Shown here: one piece after another, positions 1 to 6,233 of the stretch
How the letters are laid out: each line of letters opens with the position of its first letter
Numbering within the stretch: the stretch's first letter is position 1
Assembly (NCBI GenBank): GCA_038247465.1
Contig: JBBRUV010000166.1
Coordinates: forward strand, 1-10,412
From: JBBRNH01 sp038247465
Lineage (GTDB): Bacteria > Bacteroidota > Bacteroidia > Cytophagales > Spirosomataceae
Reading direction: 5' to 3'
Length of the DNA: 10,412 nt
Made by a program: the position numbers and the translations under genes
The notes under the pieces: model-generated
What the model was told of the DNA's origin: nothing
What the model saw: only the letters and a program-made list of their open reading frames with translations
Database searches by the model: none

Positions 1-129
1 CCCGCCGACCGGGGGCTGTATAAGCCCGTCAGTAACCCCACGCTCAGTACCACGTAGCTCCGTACACTCACCGGGCAGCACTTAGAAACCGTAGCCTACG
101 AACTCAGACGGTAGATTTTTGGCGATGAT
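1..129 (+). pseudogene. Disrupted N-terminal part of thrC with two in-frame TAG codons
   Basis: Frame 1 from base 1 is continuous with the thrC frame. It reads PADRGLYKPVSNPTLSTT, a TAG at 55-57, LRTLTGQHLETVAYELRR, a TAG at 112-114, then IFGDD running into thrC. ThrC proteins commonly begin with an APDGGLYMP-like segment, so the R after D, the K before P and the N before P look like substitutions on top of the two stops. The damage is packed into about 115 bases at the window edge, and everything downstream is clean. This fits either a decaying pseudogene or base-calling error at a contig end. The true start codon lies left of the window. Confidence 0.7.
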
Positions 130-1239
130 TTGACCGATGCCGAGTTGCAGGAACTCACTCACCGCGCCTTTCCGTTCGATACGCCGGTGCTGGAATTAGT
201 GCCGGGCCAAACGGCAGTTCTGGAGTTGTTTCATGGGCCGTCGCTGGCGTTTAAAGACGTTGGGGCGCGGTTTATGGCCGGGCTGATGTCGCATTATTCG
301 CGCGATACAGACCACGAGGTGCATATCTTAGTTGCTACATCGGGCGACACGGGCGGGGCCGTGGCGATGGGGTTTTATAACGTGCCGGGCGTTCGGGTTT
401 CGATCCTGTATCCGTCGGGCCGGGTCAGCAATTTGCAGGAAAAACAATTGACCACTCTCGGCGGCAACGTGCAGGCGTTTGAGGTGCAGGGATCGTTTGA
501 TGATTGTCAGGACATCGTGAAACAGGCATTTCTGGACACCGACCTAAATCAACAGATGCGGCTCTCGTCGGCCAATTCGATCAATATTTTCCGGCTTATT
601 CCGCAGAGTTTCTATTACGTCCGGGCGTTCGGGCAGGTCAGTCACGTTGGTAAACCCGTTGTGTTCTCCACGCCAAGCGGCAATTTCGGGAACCTCAGCG
701 CGGGTATTCTGGCGCGGCAGATGGGTTTGCCGGCGCGTCGGTTTGTGGCGGCTACCAACCTCAACCATGCCGTGCCAACCTACTTAAAAACAGGCGATTA
801 CGAGCCAAAATCGTCGGTATCTACAATCTCCAATGCCATGGACGTGGGTAATCCGAGCAATTTTGTCCGGCTGAAGCGGCTCTTCGGCGATGCGCTGGGC
901 GATATTCAGGCCAACGTATCGGGGTATTATTTTGATGATGATGAAACCCGCGCCGGGATGCGCCAAACCTACCGCGCCTACAACTATGTTACCTGCCCGC
1001 ACACGGCCATTGGCTTGCTTGGTTTAGATGCTTACCGATCTCAAACCGGCGACACTGATAGTGTAGGCATTGCCTTGGCAACGGCGCACCCGGCCAAGTT
1101 TCCGGTGGTCGAAGAAATCCTGGGCGTATCGGTCGAGGTGCCCGAACGGTTGGCCGAACTCGCCCACCGGCCCAAACAGGCGATGTTGATTCCGGCCCAA
1201 TACGAAGCATTTCGAGAAGGACTCTTGCAGACGGTGTGA
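130..1239 (+). CDS. thrC: Threonine synthase, 5' end disrupted
   Basis: Threonine synthase converts O-phosphohomoserine to threonine and phosphate with pyridoxal phosphate (PLP) in the cytoplasm, the last step of threonine biosynthesis. The PLP lysine sits in FHGPSLAFKD (K42, counted from the codon at 130), and the phosphate-binding loop SGDTG follows at residues 71-75. The C-terminal TAHPAKFPVVEE stretch is also typical. The family is usually about 430 residues; only 369 are open here. The codon at 130 is TTG and is unlikely to be the real start, because same-frame codons upstream still read like ThrC (GLYKPVSNPTL) but are cut by TAG at 55-57 and 112-114. The stop lies 3 bases from the stop of the convergent response regulator. 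The family call is near certain from the motifs; whether the gene is intact in the living organism is not. Confidence 0.93.
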   Translation: MTDAELQELTHRAFPFDTPVLELVPGQTAVLELFHGPSLAFKDVGARFMAGLMSHYSRDTDHEVHILVATSGDTGGAVAMGFYNVPGVRVSILYPSGRVSNLQEKQLTTLGGNVQAFEVQGSFDDCQDIVKQAFLDTDLNQQMRLSSANSINIFRLIPQSFYYVRAFGQVSHVGKPVVFSTPSGNFGNLSAGILARQMGLPARRFVAATNLNHAVPTYLKTGDYEPKSSVSTISNAMDVGNPSNFVRLKRLFGDALGDIQANVSGYYFDDDETRAGMRQTYRAYNYVTCPHTAIGLLGLDAYRSQTGDTDSVGIALATAHPAKFPVVEEILGVSVEVPERLAELAHRPKQAMLIPAQYEAFREGLLQTV

Positions 1240-1242
1240 TGG

Positions 1243-1989
1243 CTACAGCCAGCCAAACCGCTCGATCAGCCGGTCGCGGTGATTGCGCGAGACGGGTATA
1301 TTTTTTTGATCGCTCATAATCAGGTAATTACCTTCTCCTTTTACGAATTTTCTGATCTGATCCAGATTGACGATGTACTGCCGGTGAACCCGAAGAAAAT
1401 GCCGTTCTTCGAGCAGTTCCTGAATCTCGCGCATTGGTTTAGTAACGAGATACTGGTTGCCATCGGCCAGAAAAAACTTCGTGTAGCTGTCGTCCGATTC
1501 GCAGTATAACACATCGGCGAGGGCCACAAACGTCACACCGTTCTGATAGGGCAGGGCAATCTTATCGGGCAGGGGCCGGGCGGTGTTGCTGAGTTGATGT
1601 TGCAAATGCTGAATCTGTTCGGGAGCCGTTTTGTGTTGTTTCTCAATCCGGTTCACGGCTTCGATCAACTCCTGCGAGTCAATCGGTTTGAGCAGGTAAT
1701 CAACCGCGCTGTACCGAAACGCTTTAAGCGCGAAACGGTCGTATGCCGTTACAAACACCAGCGAAAACGACAAGTCACCCACTGCTTCCAGCACCTCGAA
1801 GCCATTCATCTGCGGCATCTCGATGTCTAAAAAAACCAGGTCGGGTTTATGTTCCAGAATAGCCTGTACGCCTTTCGAACTGCTGGTGCAAGACGCAACT
1901 ACTTCAATAACAGGGCAGTGTTGGGCAAGCCGCAGCGCCAGCAAACCAACGGCATTGGGTTCGTCGTCAATAATAATGGTGCGAATCAT
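1243..1989 (-). CDS. LytTR-family response regulator (LytR/AlgR type)
   Basis: This is the output half of a two-component system: it is phosphorylated by the kinase and binds promoter DNA. Residues 1-115 form a receiver domain, with acidic residues D8-D9, the phospho-acceptor D55 in DLVFLDIEMP, switch residue T81 and conserved K101 in LLKP. A linker with QHLQHQL follows. The LytTR DNA-binding domain spans about residues 140-246, with FLRVHRQYIVNL and the closing IPVSRNHRDRL. The length of 248 residues is normal for the family. The ATG at 1987-1989 is 30 bases after the kinase stop, so the two genes are probably one transcript. The stop is only 3 bases from that of convergent thrC. Its target genes are unknown; no LytTR site was recognised in the window. 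Confidence 0.95.
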   Translation of the reverse strand: MIRTIIIDDEPNAVGLLALRLAQHCPVIEVVASCTSSSKGVQAILEHKPDLVFLDIEMPQMNGFEVLEAVGDLSFSLVFVTAYDRFALKAFRYSAVDYLLKPIDSQELIEAVNRIEKQHKTAPEQIQHLQHQLSNTARPLPDKIALPYQNGVTFVALADVLYCESDDSYTKFFLADGNQYLVTKPMREIQELLEERHFLRVHRQYIVNLDQIRKFVKGEGNYLIMSDQKNIPVSRNHRDRLIERFGWL

Positions 1990-2000
1990 GTATAGTTGTC

Positions 2001-2023
2001 AGTTATCAATGTGTAGTTATCAA
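2001..2023 (-). repeat. Two 9-base direct repeats between kinase and regulator genes
   Basis: On the minus strand TTGATAACT occurs twice with a 14-base period, across the kinase stop and the 30-base gap before the regulator ATG. The copies lie at 2001-2009 and 2015-2023 in plus-strand numbering. The bases between copies are A/T-rich. It may be a leftover tandem duplication in the leader of the regulator or a weak binding site. The match is short, so chance is quite possible. Confidence 0.35.
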
Positions 2024-3603
2024 ATCGGAATCTCGATAATGACCCGCGTGCCGGTAGAATGACCCTGCCTGTCGGTTAAATCCTGCACGTCGGCCCGGGT
2101 TTGGGTATGATACAACTGGTTGATGAGTTCGATGCGTTCAGCGGTTACTTTCATGCCAAACGACTTGTTTTTGGTGGCCGACTTGCTCTTGTATTCGGCG
2201 GCTTTGGCCCGACCAATGCCGTTGTCGGTTATTTCGATACGGAGCCGGTCGGGTTGAGGTTGTTGCACGGCCACCCGTACCGTGCCGCCTTCTTCTTTGT
2301 GCATCAGGCCGTGCCAGATGGCGTTCTCGACAAAGGGTTGCAGCAGCAACGGCGGAATCTGTATATCATCGGCATCAATACTGGTATCAACCGCAATGCT
2401 ATACTGTAATTTCTGGCCGAACCGCATCGTCTCCATATCCATAAAAAGCCGCAGCGTTTCGAGTTCGTTGTGAAGCGTTACTTTTTCGGAACGCGAATTC
2501 TCCAGCACGAGCCTGATCAGCCTTGAGAACTTACTGAGATAACCCGACGCCTGTTCGATCTCGTTTTGGGCGGTGAAAAACTGAATGGAGTTCAGGCAGT
2601 TGAAGATAAAATGGGGGTTCATCTGGGCGCGGAGCGCGGCCATTTCGGTTTCGGCAATTTTCTGGTTAAAATCGTTGGTGAGCCGTTGCAACCGTTCGTC
2701 CTCGATGAGCCGGCTTTGTTCCTGAATAATACCCACTCGAACCGACAAATCCTGCTCTAACTGCCGGGTGTAGTCGCGTTGCAGGCGTTGATTTTCGGCC
2801 TGGACCTGGTGGGTGCGCTGGCTAAGAGCCAGCGAAAAAAACACCAGCTCAAACAACACACCTACCGAAAAGCACACAACTGGGTCGAGCCAGAGTGTGC
2901 CAATGTGGGTCAGGTTCAATTGGTCAATAACAGCCGCCGTCACCGCCGACAGCAACGCGCCCATCGAACCGATAATTAGCAGCCGGGTTTGCGGAATGCC
3001 GAGCCGTGTAAACCGGATAAAAAGCAGCAAAATCAGCAAGTACGTGACAAAGGTAAAGGCATCGGCAAGGTTGGCCAGGTGACGCGGACCTATCTGCACG
3101 GCAAACCAGGCAAACACCATGCCCGCCGTTAAAATCCAGATCAGCCACCGGATGAGCCGATGCGTAGGCCGGTGTTGCTGCCCGATGTTCAGAAACGATC
3201 CCAGAAAGAGCAGGTACATGATCTGCACCGAGTATTGCGCCACGCTGGTCCAGGGTCGGCGCAGGGGATCAATCAGGTTCAGGCGGAAGTTAAAATCGAG
3301 GGCCGCAAAAAACAGCAGAAAATTAGACCAGAGGTAGTAGGCCCAGTAGCGGTAGGTCGCATCGCGGAAATACACACCCTGCACAAAGGCAAACAGCCCC
3401 ATAAACAAACACAGGCCCAGCACCATGCAGAGGTAGCCGAAGTGCAGCAGGCTTTTTTCGGCCACCGGAATTCCCGCCACCAAATTGGTCAGCGACCAGG
3501 GTGCAGATTCTTCATCGGAGTCGGGTGTGGTCAGCCATACCGGTCCCACCTGCCCGACGCGGGCGATGTGGTAACAGAGCAGAAAAATGAACCGGGCAGT
3601 CAT
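2020..3603 (-). CDS. Seven-transmembrane LytS-like sensor histidine kinase (His_kinase family)
   Basis: An inner-membrane sensor kinase, expected to phosphorylate the regulator encoded 30 bases downstream. From the ATG at 3601-3603 (527 residues) it has a short N-terminal hydrophobic stretch and a soluble segment to about residue 45. Seven hydrophobic segments follow between about 51 and 262, in the style of the 7TMR-DISM receptor (RDATYRYWAYYL). A coiled coil covers about 262-322. The His_kinase core has AQMNPHFIFN with phospho-acceptor H331, the N-box QPFVENAIWHGL near 422-433 and the nucleotide-binding DNGIGR near 460-465. No folded extracellular sensor domain is visible, unlike many DISM kinases. 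An upstream TTG at 3619-3621 would add six residues; the ATG is preferred. The signal sensed cannot be read from the sequence. Confidence 0.93.
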   Translation of the reverse strand: MTARFIFLLCYHIARVGQVGPVWLTTPDSDEESAPWSLTNLVAGIPVAEKSLLHFGYLCMVLGLCLFMGLFAFVQGVYFRDATYRYWAYYLWSNFLLFFAALDFNFRLNLIDPLRRPWTSVAQYSVQIMYLLFLGSFLNIGQQHRPTHRLIRWLIWILTAGMVFAWFAVQIGPRHLANLADAFTFVTYLLILLLFIRFTRLGIPQTRLLIIGSMGALLSAVTAAVIDQLNLTHIGTLWLDPVVCFSVGVLFELVFFSLALSQRTHQVQAENQRLQRDYTRQLEQDLSVRVGIIQEQSRLIEDERLQRLTNDFNQKIAETEMAALRAQMNPHFIFNCLNSIQFFTAQNEIEQASGYLSKFSRLIRLVLENSRSEKVTLHNELETLRLFMDMETMRFGQKLQYSIAVDTSIDADDIQIPPLLLQPFVENAIWHGLMHKEEGGTVRVAVQQPQPDRLRIEITDNGIGRAKAAEYKSKSATKNKSFGMKVTAERIELINQLYHTQTRADVQDLTDRQGHSTGTRVIIEIPI

Positions 3604-3626
3604 GATGAACGAGGAAGCCAATAGCC

Positions 3627-3660
3627 CGAACGTACAGGTTTAATTTGGTTTTTGGAACAA
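3627..3660 (-). promoter_or_regulatory. Possible Bacteroidota-type promoter of the kinase-regulator operon
   Basis: Reading the minus strand, TTG (3658-3660) is followed after 23 bases by TACGTTCG (3627-3634). The latter matches the Bacteroidota -7 consensus TAnnTTTG at five of six defined positions. The -7 element lies 23 bases before the kinase ATG, a usual leader length. The spacer is at the long end of the known range, so the call is tentative. Confidence 0.35.
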
Positions 3661-3688
3661 TGGGTCGGTCAATAGTCTGATTTATAGC

Positions 3689-3795
3689 GTGAATAGCCGG
3701 TTTTGGCGGGTAACGGGTTTCTGGCTGATTTCCGATAAGCCATGCTGTGTGGCACTTACCATTTGCTCACTTACCCCAAAAAACCGGCTGTTCAC
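3689..3795. repeat. Large imperfect inverted repeat (107 bases) in the divergent intergenic region
   Basis: The outer arms are 16 bases each, 3689-3704 (GTGAATAGCCGGTTTT) and 3780-3795, with 15 Watson-Crick pairs and one position that would be a U-G wobble in plus-strand RNA. A symmetric 3-by-3 internal loop follows, then a second 6-base stem, GGGTAA (3708-3713) with TTACCC (3771-3776). Inside the remaining loop TGGCT (3722-3726) can pair with AGCCA (3738-3742); alternatively GCCA (3739-3742) pairs with TGGC (3750-3753). No target-site duplication was seen at the outer ends. It could be a structured RNA or attenuator, a palindromic repeat or MITE-like element, or a protein-binding site. The pairing is directly visible; the role is unknown. 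Confidence 0.7.
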
Positions 3796-3898
3796 CCGGT
3801 GTTTCCGTTCATTGGCAGGTAGTTAGTGGTGCGCTGTGTTCGCTAAACCCAAGTTTGTGCGACTAATCGAGTAATCAATTCACAAACCCCAGGTAACT

Positions 3899-5620
3899 AT
3901 GCACACGCTTACCCGCTTCTTCCGCCCCACCATCCTGTGCCTGCTGGCCTTGGCCCTCGCTGTTGTCTCGTCGTGCAGCAAAAAAGAAGATGCCGTCCCC
4001 AAAAGCATCGAGAAGACCATCACGGGCTTTTCGTTTGCGAGCCTGACCCCCGCCGTTGCCGGTACCATTAGCGGTAACGGCATTGCGGCAACGGTTCCGT
4101 TTGGCACCAACCTAACCCTCGCGCCCACCATCACCGTCTCGGCAAAGGCAACGGTGTCGCCCGCGTCCGGCTCGTCGCAGGATTTCTCGAAGGCCGTGAC
4201 CTACACCGTGACCGCCGAAGACGGCAGTACACAAACCTACACCGTGAACGTGGGCGTTGGGGCCGCGCCCAAAAGTTCGGCCAAAGACATCACTGCGTTT
4301 GCCTTCAACGGCCTGACCCCAGCAGTAAACTGCGCCGTTGATGCCACTGCCAAGACCATCTCGGCCACGCTGTCGGCTGGCACTGACGCTACCAAACTCG
4401 TGCCAACGGTAACGGTTTCGGCCAAGGCAACGGTTGCGCCCGCAACGGGCGTAGCGCAGGATTTCTCGAAAGAGGTGCTTTATACCGTTACGGCGGAGGA
4501 CGCGAGTACGGTGGTTTATAAGGTGGGGGTGACGGTGGATAAACCTGCTTTCAATGGGTTGGTGTATGTGGGTAATCTGGATGGTGTGCTGGTGGCGGTC
4601 GATGCCTTGACGGGGGCCAAAAAATGGGAATTTAAGGCTGGGGCTTCCATTAATACTACGCCGACGGTAGTCAACGGGGTGCTGTATATCGCCAGTTGGG
4701 ATAAAAAACTCTACGCTTTGGACGCGCTGACAGGGGCTAAAAAATGGGAATCGAACCCGGTGACAGTCAAACTATTGCAGCCTTCCGCAGCCCCAATAGT
4801 GGTTAATGGGGTACTGTATTTTGGTGGTGAGACCGCTTTATACGCGCTTGATGCCAGCAGTGGCGTGAAGAAATGGGAATTTGTCGGGGATGGCATTTAT
4901 GGCTGGAATGCTTCGCCCACGGTGCTGAACGGGGTTGTGTATGCCATTATTCGGGGAAATACGGGCGGTAAGTATGGAATGTATGCATTGGATGCAACAA
5001 CAGGTACTGTAAAATGGGGTCCTGCAACGGATGTTTATTTATCCGAATCGTCGCCTGCCGTAGCCAACGGATTAGTTATTGCCGGTTCAGAATTGAATGG
5101 TTTAGTAGCTGTCGATGCGACAACTGGGGCGACTAAATGGAAGTTTAGTAGTGGTGTCATCGTCAATTCATCCCCCACCGTCGCAAACGGTGTTATCTAC
5201 GTGGGAGCAAGTGCGTTTAGCAACAAAGACAACGACAAACTCTACGCGGTCGATGCTATAACCGGCGTAAAGAAATGGGAGTTTAAAACCCCCGATGGCG
5301 GCCCCGATTATTCTTCACCCATTGTGGCTGGCGGTATTGTCTATATCGGTGCAGGGGGTACGCTCTATGCCGTTGATGCCGCAACGGGAGCCAAAAAATG
5401 GGAAGCTAAACCCGAGGGCGGTCTGATTCTTTCGGGGCCGGTAGTGGCAACAGGGCTGGTTTACCAAGCCATCAGTAAAAAACTCTATGCTTTTGATGCT
5501 ATTACTGGGGCCAAAAAATGGGAATACGACACAGGCCGTACCATTGATCATTCCTCACCCTGTGTGGTAGCTAAAGACGGTACCGTTTACCACGCGGGTA
5601 TCAGCGGCATGGTGCAGTAG
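3899..5620 (+). CDS. Predicted lipoprotein: two DUF5018-like domains plus eight-bladed PQQ beta-propeller
   Basis: The leader has a hydrophobic core (about residues 10-22) ending at VVSSC, so C26 is the likely lipidated residue. SKKED follows it, similar to the K-(D/E)2 surface-export signal known from Bacteroidota lipoproteins, so outer-surface placement is plausible. Residues about 37-119 and 127-213 are two copies of a DUF5018-like beta domain, each with TVSAKATV, a QDFSK segment and YTVTAED. Then come eight blade motifs of the type LYALDALTGAKKWE, starting near residues 231, 271, 314, 361, 402, 448, 489 and 529, enough for a closed eight-bladed propeller like BamB. Such domains bind proteins or ligands; true PQQ cofactor use is not shown. 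G+C drops from 38/60 (4021-4080, domain region) to 25/60 (4981-5040, propeller). The stop is 4 bases from the convergent nuclease-like gene. Confidence 0.9.
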   Translation: MHTLTRFFRPTILCLLALALAVVSSCSKKEDAVPKSIEKTITGFSFASLTPAVAGTISGNGIAATVPFGTNLTLAPTITVSAKATVSPASGSSQDFSKAVTYTVTAEDGSTQTYTVNVGVGAAPKSSAKDITAFAFNGLTPAVNCAVDATAKTISATLSAGTDATKLVPTVTVSAKATVAPATGVAQDFSKEVLYTVTAEDASTVVYKVGVTVDKPAFNGLVYVGNLDGVLVAVDALTGAKKWEFKAGASINTTPTVVNGVLYIASWDKKLYALDALTGAKKWESNPVTVKLLQPSAAPIVVNGVLYFGGETALYALDASSGVKKWEFVGDGIYGWNASPTVLNGVVYAIIRGNTGGKYGMYALDATTGTVKWGPATDVYLSESSPAVANGLVIAGSELNGLVAVDATTGATKWKFSSGVIVNSSPTVANGVIYVGASAFSNKDNDKLYAVDAITGVKKWEFKTPDGGPDYSSPIVAGGIVYIGAGGTLYAVDAATGAKKWEAKPEGGLILSGPVVATGLVYQAISKKLYAFDAITGAKKWEYDTGRTIDHSSPCVVAKDGTVYHAGISGMVQ

Positions 5621-5624
5621 TTGG

Positions 5625-6233
5625 TCATGGTTTCGCGCTCGTCACAATAAACATTAAGGCTCCCAGCAAACGGGGTAGTTCGTTCTCGGAGAGGTAATAC
5701 CGTTCGGTGTCAAGCGTGAGGAGGTCGTTTTCTAACTTCAAAAACAGCCATTCGTAGGCGTTGGTGACGCAGCCAAAAACGGTCAGGTTGGGTTTGTTTT
5801 CGGCTTCGTTAAACTGCTGGGCAGCCACCATTTCGGCCCCGGCCTGGCCTAAACCTTCTTCGACCGAACGGTTTTTGGCTTCGACTAAGCAAAATACCGC
5901 CGACGAAATATCGAACGAATGGATGTCGGTACTGAGCAGATAGTCGCAATACCCGTTGAGGCCGAGCTTGGGATTCACGTCGAAAGCGTAGCCAGAATAG
6001 ATATTAAAGGTCTTGTGTTTACGCCTGATTTCTTTCAGAACGGGCATAATGAGGAGTTCTGATTTGGCTTTTTCGCTGGCGTGCAGGGGCATTTCGGCGG
6101 CCTCCTGCAAATCGAAGCGGAGTTTTTCGGTGGGCAGTTCGGGGGTTGTATGCGCCAAAAAGTTGGCGATTGTGTGCTTAATGTTAAACGCCCTTTCAAG
6201 TTGTCGCAAACTCGTAAAATCGCTGTATGCCAT
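5625..6233 (-). CDS. Small PD-(D/E)XK nuclease-like protein
   Basis: A 202-residue soluble protein of a family I recall as widespread in Bacteroidota and cyanobacteria, usually annotated as hypothetical or restriction-enzyme-like. The order of conserved residues fits a PD-(D/E)XK nuclease core: E59 in KSELLIMPVL (helix 1), D97 in GYCDYLL, and E118-x-K120 in VEAKN. A helix with Q130 and EMVAAQQ near 134-140 follows, and a WLFLKLEND strand comes later. No methylase, helicase or specificity subunit is adjacent, so it is not an obvious restriction-modification system. The ATG at 6231-6233 has an exact -7 promoter element 18 bases upstream. It appears to be a single-gene transcript between lipoprotein genes. 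The nuclease fold is an inference from motif order; DNA or RNA cleavage is unproven. Confidence 0.72.
   Translation of the reverse strand: MAYSDFTSLRQLERAFNIKHTIANFLAHTTPELPTEKLRFDLQEAAEMPLHASEKAKSELLIMPVLKEIRRKHKTFNIYSGYAFDVNPKLGLNGYCDYLLSTDIHSFDISSAVFCLVEAKNRSVEEGLGQAGAEMVAAQQFNEAENKPNLTVFGCVTNAYEWLFLKLENDLLTLDTERYYLSENELPRLLGALMFIVTSAKP

Larger units (their letters stand above)
3604..3898. other. Divergent intergenic region
   Basis: About 295 bases separate the kinase gene (-) from the PQQ-propeller lipoprotein gene (+). The region holds the candidate kinase promoter at its left end and the 107-base inverted repeat in its centre. On the plus strand CAAGTTTG at 3850-3857 differs at one defined position from TAnnTTTG and lies 41 bases before the lipoprotein ATG. 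No TTG at proper spacing was found, so that promoter is not called. No open frame of interest is present. Confidence 0.6.

Noticed and set aside
2101..2409. Open frame of 102 codons on the plus strand
   Set aside because: It is antisense to the conserved ATPase domain of the kinase and has no recognisable features.
3604..3621. TTG start giving the kinase six extra residues
   Set aside because: An ATG lies at 3601-3603, closer to the expected leader length after the candidate promoter, and the extra residues show no family feature.
3160..3624. Open frame of 154 codons on the plus strand
   Set aside because: It is antisense to the well-supported histidine kinase, has a basic, low-complexity composition and shows no known motif.
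3850..3857. CAAGTTTG as the -7 element of the PQQ-propeller gene
   Set aside because: It has one mismatch in the key TA and no TTG at suitable distance, so it was left as a remark only.
4600..5540. Regularly spaced similar sequences that could suggest a CRISPR array
   Set aside because: The spacing is irregular and the repeats encode PQQ blade motifs in one continuous reading frame.
6013..6231. N-terminal extension of the PAP2 frame by 73 codons
   Set aside because: It covers the nuclease-like gene in antisense and would bury the lipoprotein leader inside the protein, so the start at 6232 or 6265 is far more likely.
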